In this document: positions 34,281 to 45,194 of the stretch, in pieces
How positions within the stretch are numbered: position 1 is the stretch's first letter
Layout: every line of letters starts with the position of its first letter
Assembly: GCA_030512335.1 (NCBI GenBank)
Contig: JAULSU010000007.1
Coordinates: 3,906,001-3,970,000 of the forward strand
DNA: 64,000 bases
Direction: 5' to 3'
Origin: Immersiella caudata
Taxonomy: Eukaryota > Ascomycota > Sordariomycetes > Sordariales > Lasiosphaeriaceae
Notes under the pieces: model-generated
Databases searched by the model: none
Seen by the model: the letters and a program-made list of their open reading frames with translations, nothing else
What the model was told of the DNA's origin: nothing
Made by a program: the position numbers and the translations under genes

Positions 34281-35358
34281 GATGACAACTTGACGGTATT
34301 GTGCGAAGAGGTTGATGCAGGTCGGAGGGGGGGGGGGGGGGGGGGGGGGGCGGGAGAGTAGGATGTGTCGATAATGAGGTTGCTTGGAGATGAGATTTGG
34401 AAGGTCACCTAATGTGAATGCAGAGCGTTTAAGATTATTATTTGTGTGCGTCTGGGAGCAGAAGATGCTGATGGTGAAGAAGGGAAGGGTGCGGAGTGGA
34501 GAAGAAGAGAGGAATACTTATGCTTGAGCGTTTGTCGGCTCATAGGACTCGGTGACTCCCAACCTCGGGCCCGCCAGCTACGTCAGGGTTGACATGCTTG
34601 GTGATAGCGTCACTTAAAGTAGGCTAAGATGGGATCTTAAAGGGAACCTCCCTCCTGACCGCCATGTTATCAAAAACGACGCTAAACGTCAGCATAATAA
34701 GCGGATACAAGCTGCCGTCTGAAGGTCATGGCATCATGGTCAAGTTCACGAGGCTGCGGCAGGTTTTCCAAAAGCGGCAGCTCTTGAACCCGTGGGCCGC
34801 CGTATCCGATTTCGGACGGAGCTCTCATTGTCACTGGGACAAACTTCCAGTCTTGGTCAAAGGAGGTCACAGTATTGATAATACGAGATATCCCTACTCG
34901 CAATTACATTCCATCTCAGCTCGACGCCACCAACGACATCGCCCGTTTGCTCACTGTGTGATGAGGGGGCCACTTGACGTAAACATCTCTCCACCCCTCT
35001 CTTTCCAAAGTCGCTTCCAAACGCGCTGTCTGGGGTAAGGTAGTGATGTGAGTGGTGGCCGTGCGGACAGCGTCTCACATGCCACCAACGTAAAGGAAGC
35101 GGCGCAAAATTCCACTGCTCATACCAGGAACCATCGAGGTGTTTCTCGTCTTTGTAAGTTCAACATCATTTCCATTCGCATCTTCTGCTAGCTGTGCGAA
35201 CTCCCAATAGAACGTGACAACTGCGATTTGCATGGAAACATGAACTGGCCCTTATTGTCCTCCCATGCGCCATAGGGGATTAAGGTGAGGTGCACAGAAA
35301 CAGAAACGGAAAACAATCGCTAAAGATCGTGTTATGCCTCTCTGTCCTCATCGCCAAC
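34281..35358. other. Intergenic with poly-G tract
   Basis: About 1.08 kb. It includes an uninterrupted run of 24 G at 34327-34350, about 50 bases upstream of the small Cys-rich gene's start. No gene recognised. Confidence 0.5.
34327..34350 (+). repeat. Poly-G/poly-C tract of 24 bases
   Basis: A pure homopolymer in the 5' flank of a minus-strand gene. The exact length is prone to sequencing error. Confidence 0.9.
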
Positions 35359-36003
35359 TTAGAAGCAGAAGCCGTCGCCATTGAAGGTATACCCAGCAGT
35401 CACATCGCCCCACCCATTAATAACCTGAGCATAGCCCAGACGGTTGAAACCACAGAGCGTCCTCTTGACATAGTCCCACGACCCCCTGATATCCGACTTG
35501 TACTTGCCCGTCGTTGTGATTTGGTGACCAGGAGTGTAGGTATTGTACGAGCAAATGTACGAAACGGCGTTTGAGTAAACGCACTGTGACCCGATGTGAG
35601 CAAGAAGGCCAGACTTGTGAGTGAGAAATACACATACCGAGTATTTCCTGTAGCCGCCGGCGGTAGTGACGATAGGATCAGCAGTGAAGCTATCAATCAG
35701 GCACTTGTTGGCGATATCGGTCACGGAGGAAGGGATATTGACGGAGGCGTGGCATCCCTCACGGCGCTTCATGAGATTTGCGCGCTGTTTGATCTTGGCA
35801 GCTGGGGCAATCGAGGTGATGGGGACGAAGGTGGTGTTGCCGAGCTCGTTCCAGGGGACGAAGTCGGTGACTTCGTTGCCGCTCTCGTCGAGGTAGCTCG
35901 CGTACATGCCATCGGGGCGTTTGGGCTGCTCGGAAAGGGGTGATGCTGTTACTACCAGGGCTGCACTGGCAAGGAGACACGTGAGAATATCGGTAAACCT
36001 CAT
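35359..36003 (-). CDS. Secreted Cys-containing protein, unknown family
   Basis: The ATG at 36003 opens a signal peptide (MRFTDILTCLLASAALVVTA). A dibasic MKRREGC at about residues 79-81 may be a Kex2 site. Exons 36003-35638 and 35583-35359 flank a 54-bp GTATGT..CAG intron that is a multiple of three, so an unspliced reading also stays open. The spliced form (196 residues) is preferred because both splice sites are good. The mature part has six Cys (REGC, NKC, SC, YICSY, TLCG, DGFCF), suited to three disulfides, and many Gly/Asn/Thr. It looks like a small secreted effector-type or cell-wall protein, but no family is recognised. Upstream in-frame codons lack an ATG. Confidence 0.65.
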   Translation of the reverse strand: MRFTDILTCLLASAALVVTASPLSEQPKRPDGMYASYLDESGNEVTDFVPWNELGNTTFVPITSIAPAAKIKQRANLMKRREGCHASVNIPSSVTDIANKCLIDSFTADPIVTTAGGYRKYSVCVFLTHKSGLLAHIGSQCVYSNAVSYICSYNTYTPGHQITTTGKYKSDIRGSWDYVKRTLCGFNRLGYAQVINGWGDVTAGYTFNGDGFCF

Positions 36004-36927
36004 CGTGGTAGCTGGTTGTTTGGAGGATCTACGCTCTGTTTGGTGATGGACGTTGGTGTTTTGTTGTCCCACGATTGAGGAGGAAGGTCAGCCCTCTTAT
36101 ACATGATGGAGTGGGCAGTTAAGCCCCGCCCTCTTGGCATACAGAGTCCGATGGGTTCAAAGCTTGATTGTCCCCAAAGTTGGCTCTCAACCGAGTCGGA
36201 GCCTATGTCCGAGGCGATTTTTTGTTGATCCTTCAATAGACTGCGCCCAATGCAGAATACAACACCCATGCTCGCGTAATTTTTCTCGCATAATATCGGA
36301 AAAACTGCCTCGCGCTTAAGACTTATCATTGCTGCCTGTGCCATTCGCCCCTACTAGCGTAGGATCAACTCGGGCTGAGATGTAACGCTTTCATGAGGTT
36401 TACGATGCATCCCAGCCAATCGCAGAGCGGGATTCCTTTATTAAGCCCAAACTCCCGTGTACCTTTGTTGCCTGCGCATCTTGCCGCGGACCTTAGGGAA
36501 TATATCCGAGTCCTAGCTCAACCGTTGTCCGAAGCCAGGACCGAGGTTGCACTCTGCTATTCTTAGCCGCCTCTCGACCACACTCAAACCCAGGGGAGCA
36601 AGAATATGGCTAGAGAACTACCTTGGCCACATGTAGCGCTGGGCCCGGAATCCCTGGACACAGCTCTGTACCACTCCTCTCCTTCCTCTCCGCTCTCGAC
36701 AGCCTTGGGAGCTGGCCGCCAAGATCGATGCGCTGTATGGGCGGCTGGACCCCCTCATCGAAGCCACGCTTGCCCAAACTTGCCAATCGCCTGCAATGGT
36801 ATAGAAGCTGCACGCGGCGCTCGTGGCGTCCACGGGGATCTACAAGCCTTCTTCCAAGCGAAGCACCACAAGATGTTCCTAGTTGCCAGGGACAAAAAGG
36901 AAGCCCCACCTAAGTGGTGGAACCTTT
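36004..36927. other. Intergenic upstream of secreted protein gene and tRNA-Ala
   Basis: About 920 bp. A stretch near 36690-36860 (+ strand) has a possible exon remnant (LAAKIDALYGRLDPLIEA), but it meets stops and shows no family. Otherwise nothing was recognised. Confidence 0.35.
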
Positions 36928-37012
36928 GGACGAGCTGGGAATCGAACCCAGGACCTTTCGCATACAGTCAAAATATGCTAAGCGAACGCTCTACCAACTG
37001 AGCCACACGCCC
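36928..37012 (-). tRNA. tRNA-Ala (anticodon AGC) with intron
   Basis: The reverse strand reads as a full cloverleaf. Acceptor arm GGGCGTG pairs with CTCGTCC, with one G-T and one T-T pair. The D-arm is GGCTCAGTTGGTAGAGC. The anticodon stem is TTCGC/GCGAA with loop TTAGCAT holding AGC. The T-arm is CTGGG/CCCAG around TTCGATT. A ~13-base intron interrupts the loop just after the anticodon, the standard eukaryotic position. It is transcribed by RNA polymerase III from internal A and B boxes, and the B-box GGTTCGATTCC is intact. Confidence 0.85.
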
Positions 37013-37261
37013 TGTTCTTGATGTCGATGTTGGTGATCGTGGTGTTGATGAATGGTGTGCGGCCGGAACTGACGTTGACATCATCAACTGGGAGGCAGAC
37101 CCTCGCCGCAGCCAACGTTAAACGAATTCTACGAATACCAATATCCCGATCTAAGAAAACAAAAAAAACCTAGGAAAGTTGTTGTCAGTTCCACTCACGC
37201 AAAACCTCATCAGGATCACCGAAACGCCATGTCTCTCACCATTTCCTCCTCTCCCGGCCGA

Positions 37262-37987
37262 TCATCCCTCCACCGCCGAAATCCCCTTCGAATCCAATCC
37301 CAACTCCGCATCATTAAACTCCTCATCCTCCGTCGGCAACTCCATATGAAACCTCGAAGCCATTGCCACCCCCACCTCCACCTCCCCCTCCGTCTCAAAC
37401 CCCAAAACATGCCCGCCCCTCAGCCGATCCTCGCTGATAAAATGCATATGCTCCCCTGCGACATTGATCCCCATGACATACTCCGGACAGCGAAACCCAA
37501 AGATCGTGCCCTTCACCGCCTCAAAAGTATACGTCGACTGGCGACTCGCCACCGAAACCATTCCCTCCCTAGGGTATTCCTGCCCTCCGGCGGTGCGTGC
37601 ATGAATCTTCCTGAAGGTCCCATCAATACGGATGCTTACGAAGTGGTTTCTCGCCGAAGGGAACAACCCCTTCAACAATACCGCGAGGTCGAGTTTCCCT
37701 GAGATGGATGCCTTGACTTTTTGGGTGGGTTCAAACTTGGTGATGACGCCAAAGGGGGTGATGACCTTGTCGGGGGTGTTGATGGGGACGATGGACCCGT
37801 CGGCTTTCATTTGGTAGACGGCGGAGTCGAGTATGATCATCTCGCCGTCCATGGAGCGGAAGGTGCCGAGGCCATGGTCGCCGTGGGTGAGGAGGGAGGA
37901 GATGGGGATGCCGTGGGAGGCCACGCCGTCCATGAGGGCGGAAATGATGGAGAATTGATAGATTTCGTTGGGCGAGGGTTGAGCCAT
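37262..37987 (-). CDS. Alpha-acetolactate decarboxylase (bacterial BudA/AldB-type)
   Basis: A single intronless frame from the ATG at 37987 gives 241 residues, the usual ALDC length. Family features run throughout: IYQFSIISALMDGV near the N-terminus, LLTHGDHGLGTF, the active-site region MDGEMIILDS, then GTIFGFRCPEY and the metal site HMHFISEDRLRGGH with the HxH and later His expected to bind zinc. The enzyme decarboxylates (S)-acetolactate to (R)-acetoin. It is best known from bacteria. No signal peptide or mitochondrial presequence is seen, so it is probably cytosolic. It is divergent from an acetolactate synthase 705 bp away, its natural upstream partner. The absence of introns among intron-rich neighbours hints at transfer. 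Confidence 0.88.
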   Translation of the reverse strand: MAQPSPNEIYQFSIISALMDGVASHGIPISSLLTHGDHGLGTFRSMDGEMIILDSAVYQMKADGSIVPINTPDKVITPFGVITKFEPTQKVKASISGKLDLAVLLKGLFPSARNHFVSIRIDGTFRKIHARTAGGQEYPREGMVSVASRQSTYTFEAVKGTIFGFRCPEYVMGINVAGEHMHFISEDRLRGGHVLGFETEGEVEVGVAMASRFHMELPTEDEEFNDAELGLDSKGISAVEG

Positions 37988-38692
37988 TTTGGCGGGGCGG
38001 GGGTTATTAATGCGTCGATGATGGATGTTAGGGTGTCTGTTAGGCGAATATCGTGGGAGGGCTGCTGTAGGACTTTGTAGGAGGGCTGGTTGCGAAATTG
38101 GGTGCAGATTCGGCAGTGCGTCCGACGTCACACGGGAAAGCGGTGGTGTTTGTTGGTCGTTCCTGTCGCCCAGAGTCGGATCGGCGGATACCATCGGTTC
38201 CACGAGCCACGTTTTCCGCCGGTTCCGGACGGGCCGCTGATTGCGAGCTGACTGAGGATGCAGGCCAACGGGGCAGTCCACTTGTCCCGGCCACCAACCC
38301 TACCACGGAATGCGAGCCCTACAAAACGATGCAAAGACCTCATGGAACGTTTTCCATAGTCTCAGTCAATTGAGGCGCGTTAGGAGCGCGGGAAGTCCTT
38401 ATCAGCGCCTTCTGAACGCAGGTTCGGAGAAAGAGGGAGTCAGCCACTGAGAGCCCGGTCTCGGGGCAACTGCCCCACTACGGGATCTTGAACGGTTCCG
38501 TGCCTGAAGATCTTGGATGGAACGGCTGCTTACGGAGGCAGATGCAGAAACGAGAAGAGGGGTGGATTGCCACACCGAGTTCGGGAGAGAGCAAGCTGCG
38601 AGGAATCGACTTATCTTGCAATCAATTCTCATTTTCAACGCGCCATTGCATCCCTAGACACCATATGCCGCCGTCGCACCTTCCACAGAACA
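37988..38692. promoter_or_regulatory. Shared upstream region of the acetoin gene pair
   Basis: These 705 bp separate the divergent start codons of decarboxylase and synthase, which would allow joint control. An in-frame Arg/Ser-rich extension upstream of the synthase exists but has no ATG, so it is not counted as coding. Confidence 0.55.
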
Positions 38693-40384
38693 ATGACAAC
38701 CGAGACAGTGCAAGTCGTCATTGACTCGCTTCTAGCGGCGGGCGTCAAATACGTTTTCGGTGTGCCCGGAGCAAAAATCGACTCCGTCTTCAACGCCCTC
38801 ATCGACCACCCCGAAATTAAGCTGATTGTCTGTCGTCACGAACAAAATGCAGCATTCATCGCCGCTGCAATCGGCAAGCTCACGGGCCGACCGGGCGTGT
38901 GCATTGCAACATCGGGACCGGGAACCAGCAATCTCGTTACCGGATTGATCACGGCAACAGACGAAGGCGCGCCCATGGTGGCCATCGTGGGGAGCGTGAA
39001 GCGCGCGCAGACTGCGAAGCGCACGCACCAAAGCCTTCGCGCCACCGATCTCCTCGCGCCTGTCACGAAGAAAGTCGTGCAAGCCATTGTGCCCGACCAG
39101 GTCGCTGAGATATTTGTCGATGCCTTCCGCGTTGCTAACGCGCATCCTCGCGGCGCCACGGCCGTCGTTCTTCCGATCGATGTCATCACGGCTGGCATGA
39201 AGACGAGCATCCCGGCTTTCCCCGCTCACCGGTTTCTGCCTCCGGAATACGGTCCTTCTCCGACGTCGCTTCTTACCGCGGCTGCGACGGCAATCTCAGC
39301 AGCAAAATTTCCAGTTCTCTTCTTGGGGGCCCGAGCCGCCGATGCGCCGGTTGTTTCTGCAGTGCACGCATTCCTGAGAGACCACCCCATCCCTGTTGTG
39401 GAGACATTCCAGGCCGCAGGTGCCATCTCGAAGGAATTGGTCCACCTCTTCTTCGGCCGCATCGGGTTGTTCCGTAACCAAGCCGGTGACAAGCTCCTCC
39501 AGCATGCCGACCTAATCATATCAGTTGGCTACGACCAAGCCGAGTACGATGCCAACCTTCTCAACCCTACCAACCGCTTCTCGATCATCCATGTCGACAC
39601 ATCACCTGCGGACCTCGTAGCGTCATATTGTCCGTCTATCGAACTCACCGGCTCCATCACTGAGAACATCACCGCCCTCACCACCCTCCTCTCGTCCACC
39701 CCTGTCGCCCGCCCACAGGAAACCCCCATCGCGAAGTCTATCCTTGACTCCTTCACTTGCTGGCAGGCCGATCCCAGCGCTCAACCCAACCCAAACGGTG
39801 GCCCAGTGCATCCTCTATACTTCATCCGCCTCCTCCAAGAACTCCTCCCTCCTTCCACAACCGTCATATCCGACGTAGGGTCAGTCTACATCTGGCTGTC
39901 CCGCTTCTTCTACTCCTACGAACCGCATAGCTTCCTTGTTTCCAACGCTCAGCAAACCCTCGGCGTTGCCCTCCCCTGGGCCATGGGCGCCTGCTTTTCA
40001 CAAGATCCGCCATCATCGAAGAAAGTCGTCTCCATCAGCGGTGATGGCGGGTTCCTGTTTAGTGGACAGGAGCTGGTGACTGCGGTTCAGCAGGGTTGCG
40101 ACATCGCGCATTTCGTGTGGAATGATGGCAGTTACAACATGGTGGAATTCCAGGAGGTGAACAAATACGGGAGGAGCTCAGGGGTTGAGCTGGGAGGTGT
40201 TGATTTCAAAAAGTATGCTGAGTCGATGGGGGCAAGAGGGATGACGGTGAGCAGTTCTGCGGAGCTGGAGACGGCGATGAAGGAGGCACTGACGTGGAAG
40301 GGGGTTGTTGTGGTGGATGTGAGGATCGACTATTCGCAGAATGCGGGGCTGATGGCGAACGTCATTCCGGATGAAGTATCTTAG
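38693..40384 (+). CDS. Catabolic-type acetolactate synthase (AlsS/BudB-like, ThDP enzyme)
   Basis: One intronless frame from the ATG at 38693 gives 563 residues, matching stand-alone bacterial catabolic acetolactate synthases. It starts directly with VVIDSLLAAGVKYVFGVPGA, then RHEQNAAFIAAAIGKLTGRPG with the ThDP-contacting Glu, a central domain, and the ThDP-magnesium motif ISGDGGFLFSGQ..WNDGSYN near residues 450-490. It joins two pyruvates to acetolactate plus CO2. Yeast-type anabolic Ilv2 carries a mitochondrial presequence and needs a regulatory subunit; here no presequence is found. Next to an acetolactate decarboxylase, the pair would make acetoin from pyruvate. Other ThDP enzymes of the family (glyoxylate carboligase, oxalyl-CoA decarboxylase) are less likely given the partner. 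Confidence 0.87.
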   Translation: MTTETVQVVIDSLLAAGVKYVFGVPGAKIDSVFNALIDHPEIKLIVCRHEQNAAFIAAAIGKLTGRPGVCIATSGPGTSNLVTGLITATDEGAPMVAIVGSVKRAQTAKRTHQSLRATDLLAPVTKKVVQAIVPDQVAEIFVDAFRVANAHPRGATAVVLPIDVITAGMKTSIPAFPAHRFLPPEYGPSPTSLLTAAATAISAAKFPVLFLGARAADAPVVSAVHAFLRDHPIPVVETFQAAGAISKELVHLFFGRIGLFRNQAGDKLLQHADLIISVGYDQAEYDANLLNPTNRFSIIHVDTSPADLVASYCPSIELTGSITENITALTTLLSSTPVARPQETPIAKSILDSFTCWQADPSAQPNPNGGPVHPLYFIRLLQELLPPSTTVISDVGSVYIWLSRFFYSYEPHSFLVSNAQQTLGVALPWAMGACFSQDPPSSKKVVSISGDGGFLFSGQELVTAVQQGCDIAHFVWNDGSYNMVEFQEVNKYGRSSGVELGGVDFKKYAESMGARGMTVSSSAELETAMKEALTWKGVVVVDVRIDYSQNAGLMANVIPDEVS

Positions 40385-40593
40385 CTTAAGTTACTCGTCC
40401 AAAACACTAGAATCCGGCTTCTTCGTCATGATTGGCGTTGATCTCTGCAACTTACTCATACACCACTCGCCTCTGTCTATTGACGATCTTTCTGCTAAGG
40501 CACCGCCGAGCTCTAAGTCTTGAGATTCTCTGTGGGGCCCTGGGGCAAAAAGTGACTCTTTGATCCAATTGGAATCGGGAGCCAGGGATACAG

Positions 40594-40681
40594 GGTTTCG
40601 CCGGGGATTGAACTGGGACCTCTTGCAAATTGACTCAGGGGTTTACCCTAAGCGAGAATCGTACCGCTAGACCACGAAACC
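40594..40681 (-). tRNA. tRNA-Pro-like (AGG) with intron, probably degenerate
   Basis: The reverse strand gives a perfect seven-base acceptor stem (GGTTTCG/CGAAACC), a normal D-arm (GTCTAGCGGTACGAT) and an anticodon loop TTAGGG with an ~18-base intron. The anticodon stem CTCGC/GCAAG has one C-A mismatch. The T-stem CCCAG/CCCGG has two mismatches. Both defects suggest loss of function, though the acceptor stem is intact. It may be a pseudo-tRNA or an error-bearing gene. Confidence 0.6.
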
Positions 40682-40945
40682 AGCTTGTTAAGATGTTCGG
40701 GTTGGCCGGAACAGCGGTTTACGATGATTGAGCTAAGCGGTGCCAATCGGCATATAAGATGACCGATGAGGAGGGTTCAAAGAGAACGAATGTGATTCAG
40801 TGAAAATAAAGCCTTAACGTTCGAAGCCACAACAGTACTTTTGTATTACCCATACCATCCCATTTTAATTACCGTTCCCATGATTAGTGATTATCGTACC
40901 GTACCGACCTGAGTGCCCGCCCATGTCAACCATAACAGCACCCCC

Positions 40946-42071
40946 TCACTCCGCTGATTCCCCCTCCCAGATCTGATGCATCATCTCGACCCACCCGTGG
41001 TTCTGATAGCACGGGTTCTCCTCCACAATCCCAAGCCAGTACCCCAACTCCTTATCACCCCTCCCTTCGGCATCATCGGTCTTGACTGTTCTCCAGAGTC
41101 GCGGCCGCGGCCCCAGCACCGCCTCAACCTCCGGTTTTGGCTGCGCCCAACGATCCGCCTTCTTGACCTTGAACATCCCCTCCCGCCACCCTGGCGCCTC
41201 AATTCTGGCCCTCCCGTTGGCCAAATCCTCCGTAAAACTCTCCTCCACCTTTTGCGAGCAAATCCCCACCTCCATCTCCAACCTTCCCTTGAAATCCTTG
41301 ACCAATTGATCACACAGCACCAAAGCCTCGTCATACCACCGCAGCGCGCGGTTCCGTCCCATCGCGTGGGACCCGCGATCCACGTTGCCGGCGAGCCATT
41401 GCATGCCAAAGTAGAGCCTTCGGAGATTCGGGAATTGCAGGGGGAGCGAGCGCAGCACCTGGGGAAGGTTCTCGTGGTCTCCGGAAGCCGTGCGATGGAA
41501 GACGCAGGTGACCCATTCGAGTGATGTCACATTGGGCAGCATGCGCTCGGGAATGTTCCGGGCGGGTCCGGCGCCGACGAAGCGGGTGCGGATGTGGAGG
41601 GTGTTTGTGGCGTAGATTGCTTCGATGGCTTCGATGTAGCTGTGAAAATGAATTGATTAGATTATGATTTGAGGATTGGAATTCGGAGTGAAAGGGGATG
41701 AGATCTTACCCAAGGCGACATGAGAGCAGCCAGCCTCTGGCGCCCCTGAGGTAGCTGGGGTCTCGCTTGAGACTTGAGCGCGTAGGGTGGAACACCCAGA
41801 CGTCGGCATCCCAGTCGTAACCTACACAGTGTCTCAGCGAAGGCGCGGTGCCCTTGACGCGATGACACTGCTTCCACAGGACATGGAATTGATCACAGGG
41901 CGGCGGTGCGTCGGGCGCTTCGCTGTCTGGGCCGCATCGTTGAATGTGCAGCGTTCGCCCGCCGAATGCCTCGATGAGAATGCGTCGTCGAATCTCGGGG
42001 GGGAGCATCTGGTAGAAGCGGCTGTTTGCCGTGCCGTTTTTTGCGGCGATGGTAATTGTTGGGTCTGACAT
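40946..42071 (-). CDS. DUF7730-type (F-box-like) protein
   Basis: Exons 42071-41710 and 41639-40946 (70-bp intron) give 351 residues. Near residues 18-40 is FYQMLPPEIRRRILIEAFGGRTLHI, the hallmark of a large fungal family annotated as DUF7730 or F-box-like. A region with YLRGARGWLLSCRLGYIEAIEAIY, typical of the same family, comes next. The C-terminal half is charged, with VTSLEWV and LRRLYFGM. These proteins are numerous in moulds and rarely characterised; substrate recruitment for ubiquitination is a guess. The ATG at 42071 is preferred over an upstream non-ATG extension. Confidence 0.75.
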
Positions 42072-45000
42072 GTTGGGTACGGCAGTTGGATGCACGGGTG
42101 TAATTGATTGTGTGGTCCAAGTTGTCAACAGGACAATGGCCCCAAACAGGCGCGCAAATAAGTAGTCAACGGGCAACCGATGACAAAGGGAGATGGAAGA
42201 TGTTGGATGAACAATGAAGCGAACAGTTCACGTCAGTCGTGTCATCAAAATCCGGGGAAGACTTGGCTATTTTATCGATTGACAGGAACTCCCGTTGACA
42301 CATTTCGCCTTGGCCCCCTTTGCTAAAACCGTGCCAACCCGTTCGACCCCATCGGATGCGGGGCACACCGCTCAGCTCTTTTCCTCGGTCGCGTCTCCGC
42401 AGCTGGCGCTCGTGGACAAAAGCTCGCGAGCACGTCGTTCGCAAGACGTAAGACCATGGTTCCCGTGACGTCGAAGAGATTTCCGTTGGTCATAACGCTA
42501 GCTGCTAGTGGTCGGCAGAGCCCCGGTGTGCCCCACTTCGGTGCACTTCAGTGCTGGAGCCCTGGTTACCCCGGCCGCGGTTCCGGTGCCTGCCCACCAA
42601 ACACGGGGCTGAAGGTGCAAGGGGCGATTTGTGCACATTTGACGCGACATTTGACAGCTCACTTGAAATCTTGCGTCACCACTCCCGGGTTCGCCAAAGT
42701 TCCGCGGAGAAAAAGATGCCAGAGGGTTTCTCGCACTTTTTTCCGACCCCTGAGTTGACGTGACACAGACCGACTGGAGGCAGCCCGAATTAAAATGGCA
42801 AATGCACCACCTGACTGTTTTCAGCGCGGTTCCAACGGCGGTTATTTTTGGCGAGGTTTCCACCTGTCATCGCCCAGGCCGCCTCGGGACCAACCTCTGA
42901 CGCTCGACAAGCCAGGCACACGGGTATTGACGACGATTTTCTGGGCAGACCTTCTGGGCAGAGTGTTTCGGCAAGAGCAGTCTCAATCCTTCCAAAGCTC
43001 CTCCAGTTCGATCGCGATTCCTGGTGATTCCACTTTGCAAATGGAGCAGCGGCAATGCTACCCCGTGGGGACCCGCCGACCAGTCTGGCCCTATCAATAT
43101 GGAGCCCGCCACCACGTGAGACCGTGATTTGGAGACACCTTTTGCCGTTTATTATTTTCCGCCCCTTGGCAACCCCGCTATGGCGTTTGAATGTGCTAAT
43201 ACTTAGCTTTTTTTTTCTCGCCTGCCTTGATGTGTCACCTCTTGGCGTCTAGAAAGATTTTTTTTTTTTCGGTATTGTCGCCTATGAGTGGCTGTCGCTG
43301 TCGTGGTGCAGTGTTGGAATTGTCAAAACCAGTCGGACGGGGAGGAGTTAGGTAATAGTGAGATCGTTTGGGAACTCTGCAGCGCCTGCGACATGTCAGC
43401 TTCCGACACTCTCCGCCTCTGCTCTGCCTATTGGGGTAACACAGTAACTACCTACTCTGCCGTGTTCTGCCATAGTTGGGCATTACAAGGGGTAACCATG
43501 GGAGTGCAGTAAGGATAGTAATGAGGATGAGATGCAGCAGACTGTGGAAGGAGAGGTGTTTAAGATGGAGGGGACTGAGAAAAGTTGGGATGCAAAGGTC
43601 GAAGGTGAGGTCTAAATCAGACCGGGAAATGATCTCGGTGAAGTAATTTCTATCCACGCATCTCAAGAGAGTACCTTGCCTATTATCAATGGTAACATTT
43701 CCATCTGAATGGCGGGTTGACAGTGCCTGGTCGATGGCATCCAAGCCTGAAGAGAGTATCGCTCGACAGTGACACGATTGGTCAGTTGAATTTGGGCTGG
43801 GCACTTGGGCCACAGAGAAAAGGTTGACAGGTGAACATAAGATCATGATGAAAATGCTACCTGGGGAAGTCAGCGCTAGCAGTTAGCAACAGTTTTTAAT
43901 CGCTCTTCCCAGCCACTTAAGCACAAAACCCTTTCGTCTCCCATCCAACTTCCCATCACATTAGGTCGACGGGTTGGATGGAGCGGGCAGCGCAGCCCGG
44001 GCACGCACTGGCCCACGCAGGATTCGGCAGCGTAGTATTGGTCATCTTTTATGTCTTTCCCAGTTGGCGGCATCGGAAGTATCGTACTTTTGAATCCTTG
44101 CTTCACGGTACTGAGATGCGAAGGCCTAGCCGGCTTTGGGAGTTGCTCCACATGTCTAACGCTAAGAAGTGGTTTCTAGTGGATGCGAGAGCACTGAGAT
44201 GCGGTCGGGCCTCTCATCCTTCCCCACGTAACAGATCTCTCGGCGGACCTATCTCGTCGTTTCGGCGGGAGAATGGGACTAACTTCGGAATCAGGATCTT
44301 TCTAGCTGGCCTAATCGAACATATAAGACCTCTATGGTTTCTCCAAGCCCTTGAGTGTCCCTCCTATTTCACCAGTCCCCGCAGCCAGTTTTTATTGCCC
44401 GCAATTCACCAACTGCATTAGGCTACATTTGAGAACGAATCCGTTTGCTGGGGGGAGAGAGATTCGCGTCGAGGTATTCTTGGTGCTGGCGCTGGATCCG
44501 TCGGATCTCTCCCTCTCAGTTAGCTACTTGATTGATTTGTATGAAGGGACACGCGAGAGCACTTCAGATCTTGATGGGCACGTGGAGGGCTCCGAGATTG
44601 TGAGGAAGGATCAGACGCTTGAGCTTAAGGTAGATCAGGTTAGAAATGCGGATGAGGGTGGAGATCGGGCGGGTGTGACGTTGACAATTGTGAAGGCTTC
44701 GTGACGGGAGTGGAAGGGACAGGATGTTTGATGCGTATGGTGGAAAGGACAAATATTGAGATGCAAAGCTATCTAAAATACAGCGCGAACCCTCGTCAAC
44801 GTTTAGATTGCTCTCCTCATCACAGCTCGTTAACAGCCTAGACATGAAAAGATGCGGAAGTAAGCAGCCAGGTCTTAGTCCATCAGCTTGAAGATGGACA
44901 GTTGGAGTGATAAAAGGCTAGCATCTATTCGAATTGCAGTCTGCATGTGTAAAACTAGCCGACAGCCATCAGGCGAGAGGACGCAACACTTTCTTGACCC

Positions 45001-45194
45001 AAGGTCTACCTTAGCTGTCAAGCAAAGCGGGAAAAAAAATCAAAAACATTCTGGAAGAGAATAAAAAGTGACCATCTCTTTCTAAAGGTCACGATGGGTT
45101 GAGTGTTTAGCCGTGTTCGTAAGCCACCAGCGCCATGACCCCTTTCTTACATGTACTCTCCACTCCCTTAGCTGAGAAATAGACAGCTCCTTAG
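42072..45194. other. Gene-poor region
   Basis: About 3.1 kb without a supportable gene. It contains scattered homopolymer runs (T10 near 43210, T13 near 43257). Short frames on both strands show no domain, signal peptide or splice chain. Confidence 0.45.

Noticed and set aside
38513..38692. 60-codon N-terminal extension of the acetolactate synthase resembling a mitochondrial presequence
   Set aside because: The extension has no ATG; it begins at a TTG. The ATG at 38693 gives the family's normal start.
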